Shown here in pieces: positions 57,233 through 64,000 of a stretch of 64,000 nucleotides of DNA (the stretch's first letter is position 1; each line of letters opens with the position of its first letter). The stretch is from Pontederia crassipes (Eukaryota > Streptophyta > Magnoliopsida > Commelinales > Pontederiaceae), in NCBI GenBank assembly GCA_030549335.1, contig CM060192.1, positions 22,324,157-22,388,156 of the forward strand, in the 5' to 3' direction. Below the pieces are notes generated by a model, which worked only from the letters and a program-made list of their open reading frames with translations, ran no database searches and was not told where the DNA came from. Made by a program: the position numbers and the translations under genes.

Positions 57233-58927
57233 TGATGCATGCAAAATACAACATATTTTAGATTATTATTTTAATTAATTTTTCTGTAATTTGATCATGG
57301 CATGCATCATTTTATTCACTTTTAATCGTAATTCTGGATTTATCAATTTTAATTATTAATTCTCTGAATATTTTAATTGTAGATGGATTAACTAAATTTT
57401 GATAATTATTTTGCAGGAAAAATCGAGATTTAGATGGATTGTGCCGTATCGGCCGAAATTTCGAAAAATTTATCATTACGGCCGAGATTAGGATAAAGGA
57501 TTATTGTTTTGGCCGAGATATGAAGGAGTAAAGATAAAAAGATTTTATCTTTTTGGGCGTAATGGCATGAAGACTTTTCGTTTGGCCGAGATTTGGAGGG
57601 CGTAATGGCAAGGAAATGTTGGTTTTGGCCGAGATTCAAAGGGGGTAACAATTAAATGATTTTATCTTTTGGACGTAACAAGATTAAATTCTTTCCTTAC
57701 GGCCGAGATTTGGAGGGGTTAATGATAAGGACTATTCTTTGTTACGGCCGAGATTCGAAGGGAGTAAAGATAAGAAAGATTTATCTTTGGGCATAATGAT
57801 AAAAAGATTTATCGTGTTGGCCGAGTTTATCTCATAATTTTAAAGTCAACCGTACGATGTTACGGCCGGGATCAAATTGAAGGCCGTTCGCACCCTATAA
57901 ATACGTGAGGAAACCATCGTCCCAAGGTGTGCTCTGAAGTTTAGATTTTCTTCCACGACGAATCGTGAGTCTGCAGGCTACGAGCAAGAGGAGAGAGGTG
58001 CGGCGGCTGGAAGTTGATCGCGACCCTGATCAAGTTCAAGAGGCTGCCCGACTGTATGCCCGTGATCCGAAGCTTCGACTTTCATCTATTTGGGTGTAAT
58101 TCTTCCAATTATTATTATTTTGTTATTATCTCTCCAGAATTTCTAGGATGCACTCCATATTTTTAAGATTATTCATTTTAGGAGATTATTATTGAAGGGA
58201 AACTATTTGGACCCTATATTATTTGTTTTAATCTTTTCTGATCAATTAGTTAATTGTGCTTAATGCTTTTAATTTAATTACTTGGATTTCTGAGCTGAGT
58301 AATTACCAGTTTGTGGACTATTTAATTTCAGAATTCATTAATTAAATTAATTGATTTTATGTGAAATTAATAATTGACATAAATTTGATAACTAGTGTGT
58401 GGAGAATCAGGTTTATGTGGTCTGTTAATATATACCAGTTTGTGGAGTGATTAATAGTCTAGGATTTTTATATTAATGCATCTTAATTTTAATCTTATCT
58501 AACGAATACTAGTTTGTGAGACTTTAGGTTTGATTAAATTTAAGATAGTTTGATTTACCGGATTAAATAGCAGAATTACCAGTTTGTGGACTCTGTGTTG
58601 TTAATCTTGTAAATTAATAACTTGAGAAAATTTCTAATCCATCTTTAAAGATTAAATTTATCTTTTATGATTCAAATATTTATCCTGATCTATTTTCATC
58701 CTAAGGCCTAACTTCAACACCATTATCTTATCTTTATCTTATTTTCTTTCTATTTTAAAACTCATTTTCAAAATCCATATTTTTCTCTCTTATTAATTTA
58801 TAAATTCAGATATTGAATTAATAATATTCCTCGTGGGTTCGACACTCTTACTCCTATTACTATATTACTTGAGCGACTAGTGCACTTGCTAGCGATTTTA
58901 TTTTGCTACATCATCTCATACGCATCA
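57233..58927 (+). repeat. 3' LTR of the non-autonomous element
   Basis: Near-identical to 51738-53434, with the TATA box at about 57893-57905. The GAACT duplication follows it at 58928-58932. Confidence 0.95.
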
Positions 58928-59159
58928 GAACTCTTTTTGCTAATTTGGAAAACATGTTTAGCATTTTATCTTTACTAACGAGAAATATTGTCCAAGTGAA
59001 ACGGGAGAAATCATCAACAATTACAAATATATATCTTTTTCCTCCTAAGCTTGTCACATCAATAAGTCCAAACAAGTCAAGATGTAAAAGTTCCAAGGCC
59101 CTATGTGTACTAATAACTCCTTTTAATTTAAAAGAACATTTTGGTTTGTTTACCTTTTA

Positions 59160-62007
59160 GACATAAATCACAAACATTGTTTTTTTCAAATTTGATCTTA
59201 GGCAAATCATTTTTCAAGTTATCAAAATCAATTTTATATACATTGTTGTACCTAAAACCCATGTGTAAAACTTTGTTGTTTTCATCTAGTTTGTCCTTTT
59301 CAAATTTGACTAAATAATTTTTATCGCATAGTTGACTTATGCTAATTAGATTATGTTTTAAATTTTCAAAAAGCCAAATATTTTCTAAATAGACTTTATC
59401 GTTCTTACCAATATTACCTATACCAATTACTCATCCTTTGCTATTGTCTCAAAAGGTGACTTTTCCTTCATTTTTCTTTTTCAAATTGTTGAGGCATCGC
59501 CGGTCATATGTCTTGAGCATCTACTATCCAAATATCATTTACGTTCATTGTACTTAGAAGCTTCCTACAAGAAAAAAGTTAGGAGTTTCATCTTTTTATA
59601 CCCAAACTTGCTTGGGTCCATCTTGATTAGTCATGGTCCTTTTTGGAACCCAAATTTTTTTCATTCCTTTACTTATTCCTTTCCTAATTATGCAATTATA
59701 AGAATAATGTCCTTCATGATTATTAAAACCGAACCGGACCGGTCGATTCAACCGGTTCAACCATGAACCAATAGTTGGTCCGGTCCGAATTTATTGCAAA
59801 ATCAGAAATAGCCGGTTCAACCAATAAAAATCGGTTCAACCATTGAACCAGGAAAACCCGGTTTAGTATTTAAAGTGAAAAAAATAAGAAAATAAAAGTT
59901 AAAATAGGAAATAAAAAGGTGGAAAGGAATGTAAAAAATAGGAAAGTATTTGAATTGTGAATTGATATAAATTAAAATGAAAATAAATGTGAAATTTTAA
60001 TTGGAGAGAGGAATTCATGGAAATTAAAAAGGAAATAGTAATAATTTTTAAAATGAAAATGAATATTCTTTCCTTTTTATGAGTAGAAGAGATAAAATAC
60101 TCATAAAATTAATAACTTAAAGTTTTTTATATGAATATAATTTTTTAAATATCTGTGTATTATAAAAGGAAATTAATATGGAAATTGATAAGGAGAGAAG
60201 AATTAATGGAAATAGAAAAATAAAATTATTAAACTAAAAGTAAAGAAACAAATAAAAATACTCTTGAACAATAAAATAAAAGAATTAATATAATATATCA
60301 ATAATAACTCTTTTTATGAATATTTAAATTTGTTTATTATATTTTATTATGAATTATAAGTTAGAACTATCTTTTTATGCATTATATAACATTGATTATG
60401 TATATATCTATAAAGTCATTATAAATAATATTAGTTTAATAAAATCCGGTTGAACCCGCTTGAATCCGATCAAACCGATCCAACCACGACCCAATTGATC
60501 ATCCGATTCGATGGCCGGTCTGGTTATGATAACAATGATGTCCTTCATATCCACAATGAAAACAAACAATATGTGATCTTGTGTAATCATGAGATGCTTT
60601 GACAAACAAAATTCTTTTGTCGTTCGTCTTTTCAAAAGAGGTAAAATCAAGTCCCTTTTTGTTTGAAGATATTTTAAATTCACTAAGCATGACATCTAAC
60701 ATTTTACTCCCATTTGAGAATTTTTGAAGTTCAACTTTCAATTTATTAATTTTTTTGTTCAAGCATGCAATTTCTACAATTTGTCTTTTACATAATGATT
60801 TTAGTGCACTATTTTCCGTTTTTAATTCTTCAATTGAGAATTCTAAGCTAGAGCTTTTTCATTCAATATATCACACTTTTCACACGCTTTAACATTCTTA
60901 TTTTTCTTTTGCAAAATTTTAAGCTTTATTTTTATCTCATTGTATTTCTTTTTTAGGCATCCATATTTATTAATTAGACCTCTAAACTCCTTAGACATAT
61001 GTAGGCTTCTTCGTCATCACTAGAGAAGGTGTTGGAGTTATTTTCTTCATCTTCGCTTTCATCCCAAGTGCCTTGGAGAGCTTTTTTTTCATTCTTGAGC
61101 TTTCTTCATCTTTCTCATTTTTTATCAAATTTGGACATTCATTTTTGTAGTGTCCAATCTTTTTGCACTCAAAGCAAGTTATTTGACTTTTGCTTGATGA
61201 TGATCTTCTCTTGGTGAAGTCTTTTTTCTTTTGCTTAGCAAACCTGAGATATTTGTCAAGCTTCCTTGCATATAGGGAAATCTTCTTTTCGTCAAGATCT
61301 TCATCATTTTCACTTGTATCTTCCTCATCTTTATTTACCTTTAATATCAATGTTTTTCTTTTTGAAGTATTTGCTTCTTCATCTTCCTTGATCCCGATCT
61401 CATAGGTTAAGGCGAACCTATAAGATTATCAAAGTCTAACTTATTTAAGTCATTTTCTTCCATCACCGTCCTCTTTATATGCCATTTGGAGGAGAGAGAT
61501 CTGAGAAACTTTTTCACTTTTTGAGGATTAGTTCTTGGCTCGCTCAAAGAGACTAAGCCATTTATAATATCATTGAAGCGAACAATCATCTCATTAATAG
61601 ATTCATTTTCAAGCATTTTAAAAAAATCATATTGATGATTTAAAATATTTAATCTAGACTCCTTAACTTTATACGTTCCTTCATGAGGAATAATGAGTTT
61701 TTTTCCAAATATCATTAGCACTTTCACAACTAGAAATCCGATTAAACTCCGTTGGACCCAAAGCACAATAAAAAATATTTTTAACTTTCCAATCTAATTT
61801 TACTAAAAGTCTTTCTCCTTCGGTATATTCAAAAGGTTTTTTCTTACTTAAATCAAAATCATTTTGAATAATATCCCTCATATCAATATCAATAGAACAA
61901 ACATAGGCTTGCATCATAATTTTTCAATATGCAAAATTTGATGCATTAAAAAGTGGAGGACGATTAATAAATTGACCTTCGGAAAAACTGGAACCACTTG
62001 ATGCCAT
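59160..62007 (-). pseudogene. SIRE gag and protease region, interrupted by a Mutator-like element
   Basis: The gag start is the ATG at 62007 (MASSGSSFSEGQFINRPPLF...). Then come a UBN2/gag core (61407-61917; WKVKNIFYCALGPTEFNRIS), a CCHC knuckle (about 61145-61190, CFECKKIGHYKNEC), and a second knuckle region near 60540-60580 (CFHCGYEGH) where the 820 bp element lies. Lys/Glu-rich, coiled-coil-like sequence (60690-60990) is usual for SIRE gag. The protease and pre-integrase part lies at 59160-59700. Broken. Confidence 0.8.
59718..60537. mobile_element. Non-autonomous Mutator-like (MULE) element, 820 bp
   Basis: ATGTCCTTCAT occurs at 59707-59717 and again at 60538-60548, an 11 bp (or at least 9 bp) duplication. 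The ends, GATTATTAAAACCGAACCGG ... and CATTGTTATCATAACCAGAC ... (reverse complement of the right end), form an imperfect inverted repeat continuing into GACCGG. Subterminal CCGGTTCAACC motifs repeat on the left, and similar ones on the right. The interior is AT-rich and non-coding. It inserted in the SIRE gag. Confidence 0.75.
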
Positions 62008-62040
62008 AGCTCTAAAGATATTTTAAATCTTAAAGCTAGA

Positions 62041-62061
62041 GCAACTTGGCTCTGATACCAA
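62041..62061 (-). promoter_or_regulatory. SIRE primer-binding site
   Basis: CTTGGCTCTGATACCA on the plus strand is the complement of TGGTATCAGAGCCAAG, the tRNA-Met primer site, next to the 5' LTR. Confidence 0.92.
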
Positions 62062-62062
62062 T

Positions 62063-63003
62063 TGTAGGATTAAAAGCACTGAGGGGGGTGAATTGGTGAA
62101 AAAAATCTTCTCAAAAATTCACTTTCGAAAAAATCAATAAAACCGATCACAAGCAAATATAGATAAGACGTAAATGAAAGATAAAGAACAAATGCAAGGA
62201 GACACAATATGATGACGAGGTTCGGTCTCAACTCTTTGGCCTACGTCTCCGCTCCGACTTCTCGACCTCGAGACCGCCGGACATTCACTATCTTTCTCTT
62301 TTCTTGTAGGGAGAGAACAACCCTCTTTTACATAATCACACATTCTTCTCCACTCAAGAAGCAAGGCACACCTCTTATACAAGGAGCTTTCAATCTTACT
62401 AGATCAGAAAGTAAATGATTCCTCTAACTCTTTTCTTTTACAAAAATATTTCTCACACTAAAGGCTAAAAAAAGAAAAGGGAAGAAACTTACAATTTTAT
62501 GCTTAAAAATTTGAGAGGAGCTATAGAATGCTTTTTCTTTTATAAGCTCCAGGAGGTGAAAATTCGTTCAAAAAACTTTCCACAATTTTCTCCTCAAAAA
62601 TTCTATCCGTTACTGTTCATTTGACCGAGAGGCCAGTCGACCGCTGGGACGGGCCGGTCGACCGGTCTATGTGACCGTTGTATCGTTTTCACATTTTGAT
62701 ACTTGTCCGATCGATCGGTCCTTCGATCGATAATCGACCGGTAATACCTCGACATCGATCGGTATAATTGCTGTCGATCGGTATATTGACATGTATAGTC
62801 TCGACGTCGACCGATGCTTATGGTCGATTGATCGGTGGGTCGATCGGTCGTGTCTGAAAATTTTTTCGTGCGGTTTTAATTTGTCGATTTCTTCTGTGAA
62901 TGTGGTCATATCAATTCTACACCTACATTATCATCACTTGAGCATAGATTAATAACTTTTATGTTCATTTTAATTTGTTATCATCAAAACATAGGATTCA
63001 ATA
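62063..63003 (-). repeat. SIRE 5' LTR
   Basis: Plus-strand start TGTAGGATTAAAAGCACTGA, end ATCATCAAAACATAGGATTC. TATA box (CTTATAAAAG) near 62539-62548 on the minus strand. The CGACCGGT cluster is at 62625-62860. Confidence 0.9.
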
Positions 63004-63374
63004 TTGTTGTCATCGAGAGTCACATCTACCTTTCTGCTTATCGTCGAAATGTCATTATCATCAGACATCGAAAATCAAATTGAAAGAAACTCCTTTGACG
63101 ATCGTTCCTAAAAATTTATTTGTAGGCTCTTTAATCCTTATTTAATTGTTTGGATTAAAAAAGTATGGTCATATTAAAGTAAGAGTCCAGAATCCGTTAT
63201 CTATCTATAACTTTTCGTTACAATCAAATTTAATTTTTTAATTAATCTCTTTTAATAAATTCTAATTTATTCTAATAAATAAATAAATTATGAATTTAAT
63301 TAAATAATCTCATAATCCATCTTATTCTTAATTAAATTTCACCTCAATTTTCTTTTATTTTCAGAATTATTAAT

Positions 63375-63455
63375 TTGGTTACTAATAGAGCGAAATGACG
63401 TCGTATGATCCATGTAGCCGACCTTATCTAGTGGGATAAGGCTTTGTTGTTATTA
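63375..63455 (+). mobile_element. 81 bp RTE LINE tail with 17 bp target-site duplication
   Basis: TTTCAGAATTATTAATT is found at 63358-63374 and 63456-63472. Between them is only the last part of the RTE 3' end (GTCGTATGATCCATGTAGCC ... CTAGTGGGATAAGGCTTTGT then TGTTATTA). It lies in the outer Gypsy LTR. It is an extreme 5' truncation. Confidence 0.9.
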
Positions 63456-63555
63456 TTTCAGAATTATTAATTATAATAATATTAATGACTATATTTTTCA
63501 AAATAAGAATATTAAAATATTCTTTTATTAAGCATCCAAAGCCTGAGTTGTTACA

Positions 63556-63671
63556 CTTTTCATATATTTAGCTACTTGTTAGCTTAATCTATGCGTTTGC
63601 AATGTAAAATATACATGTGTGAGCATTACATGAAGATAAGGATCGGGGACCTCAAATTTTTTGCACGGTAA
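63556..63671. repeat. Right copy of the ~80 bp repeat flanking the nested block
   Basis: It matches 43226-43305, with a ~40 bp extra segment inside (about 63618-63660). See the left copy. Confidence 0.65.
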
Positions 63672-63892
63672 CAATGCACAATATTTTTTCCCCAAAGAAA
63701 TGTGAAGTATAAATACAAATTTAGATAATCCAGCATATATAATTCTCTCGTCGGGCATTTCTTCTCCACTCGGGCTTTGCCATCTCTCAAGGCGTGTCCC
63801 CTTTGCCGTCATTTCAATATATGAGCTATGAATATGACAGTGAATGTATGGAATAATAATTACAGGAAAAATAATATGGCGGAGATATTTAC

Positions 63893-64000
63893 TTATTTAT
63901 TCCACCTTTTCTCATCCATATGAGAAGCTAAAGTTTGCTTTAGTCCAAAGAGAAAGCCACGCACGGTATCCTTTTTGCTGAACAAGTTGATCATGTCAGA
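63893..64000 (-). CDS. Possible C-terminal exon of an unidentified host gene (runs off the window)
   Basis: The minus strand is open from 64000 to a TAA at 63893-63895: SDMINLFSKKDTVRGFLFGL then KQTLASHMDEKRWNK. Composition is protein-like rather than that of the AT-rich flank. No family is recognised from 35 residues. A separate 77-codon frame (63579-63812, minus) lies where the 3' UTR would be and is probably not coding. Confidence 0.3.
   Translation of the reverse strand, partial: SDMINLFSKKDTVRGFLFGLKQTLASHMDEKRWNK

Larger units (their letters stand above)
51738..58927 (+). mobile_element. Non-autonomous Gypsy-like LTR element without gag-pol (LARD-type), nested in the SIRE
   Basis: LTRs of 1,697 bp (51738-53434) and 1,695 bp (57233-58927), each TGATGC...GCATCA, flanked by GAACT. 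A primer-binding site close to the tRNA-Asp type (53441-53458) and a purine-rich tract (AGCTTGGGAGAGTT, 57219-57232) are in place. The 3.8 kb interior has no gag, protease, RT or integrase. Instead it has many TTACGGCCGA motifs. The tRNA-Asp primer and the phrase GAGGACAAGCAAGACTTTAAG are those I know from Tat/Athila-type Gypsy elements, so one of them may have supplied the enzymes. LTRs differ by about 2% by eye, suggesting insertion within roughly the last million years at plant rates. It looks structurally whole. Confidence 0.92.
50926..59160 (-). pseudogene. SIRE integrase remnant, split by the nested element
   Basis: The part at 58928-59096 reads MELLHLDLFGLIDVTSLGGK then RYIFVIVDDFSRFTW, the start of the rve core. 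The part at 50926-51737 carries the later integrase, ending MARTILNESKLSKYFWEEAV, NTSCYVLNKILLRPL and FKVFGCKCYILN. The element at 51738-58927 lies between them. Confidence 0.85.
45685..63003 (-). mobile_element. SIRE/Maximus-type Copia retrotransposon with extra 3' ORF
   Basis: TTGTT flanks both ends (45680-45684 and 63004-63008). LTRs are 45685-46664 and 62063-63003. On the minus strand the LTR begins TGTTGAATCCTATGTTTTGA and holds the TTTGATGATAACAAATTAA block typical of SIRE elements. The order is gag, protease, integrase, RT, RNase H, then an extra ORF before the 3' LTR. Its own length is about 10 kb after removing the nested elements at 51738-58927 and 59718-60537. LTR divergence is near 10% by eye over ~200 bp, so it is older than its inner guest. 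Broken, with many breaks. Confidence 0.93.
43306..63555 (-). mobile_element. Probable solo LTR of a chromovirus-type Gypsy, split by the SIRE insertion
   Basis: On the minus strand it opens TGTAACAACTCAGGCTTTGG (63555 downward) and ends GAATTTTTTGATCATTACA (at 43306), a start and end typical of long Gypsy LTRs. Without the SIRE it is about 2.9 kb (43306-45684 plus 63009-63555). No internal domain or second LTR was found, so it is best read as a solo LTR. The flanking sequence is not a simple 5 bp duplication (see the 80 bp repeat). Confidence 0.5.

Overview
The window looks like repeat-rich, AT-rich nuclear DNA of a flowering plant. A non-grass monocot is my best guess, because the one host-like gene start has short GC-rich exons set in AT-rich DNA and because the mix of repeats fits: SIRE-type Copia, chromovirus-like Gypsy, RTE and L1 LINEs, CACTA, PIF/Harbinger, hAT, Mutator-like elements and a Helitron. 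The assignment is inference only. Most of the 64 kb is transposon sequence. No rRNA, tRNA, CRISPR array or bacterial-type operon was seen.

Layout. 1-2956: two pieces of one LTR family in opposite orientation, each interrupted by an RTE-LINE tail with clear target-site duplications, with a scrap of L1 between them. 4560-7857: an L1-like LINE with a repetitive GC-rich leader and ORF1 but no ORF2, ending in poly(A). 8915-9651 (minus): the first three exons of a PLAA/Doa1-like WD40 gene, the only convincing host gene; its later exons are not recognisable here. 11.3-20 kb: relics of DNA transposons (two possible MITEs, a CACTA end with a Transposase_24-like relic, a hAT element and a PIF/Harbinger transposase relic). 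20.16-21.73 kb: LTR-like DNA with diverged ~210 bp repeats.

22744-39413: an old minus-strand Copia. A plus-strand Gypsy (about 25541-32444) interrupts its pol region. A Helitron (about 35923-39065) that captured pieces of an NPH3/BTB photoreceptor-adaptor gene sits inside its 5' LTR.

43306-63555: a Russian doll. A probable solo chromovirus-type LTR (minus) holds a SIRE-type Copia (45685-63003, TSD TTGTT, minus). The SIRE in turn holds a gag-pol-less Gypsy-like element (51738-58927, TSD GAACT, plus) and an 820 bp Mutator-like element (59718-60537, 11 bp TSD). An 81 bp RTE tail (63375-63455) lies in the outer LTR. The right edge (63893-64000, minus) may be the end of a host coding exon.

Relative ages follow from nesting and LTR divergence judged by eye: the inner Gypsy-like element is young (LTRs about 2% apart), its SIRE host older (near 10% over the part compared), and the 22.7-39.4 kb Copia also old. 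The items most worth a second look are the Helitron with its repeated NPH3 fragments and palindromic tail, two tandem hairpins with compensating stem changes at 31096-31256, and the motif TTACGGCCGA scattered through the young non-autonomous element.
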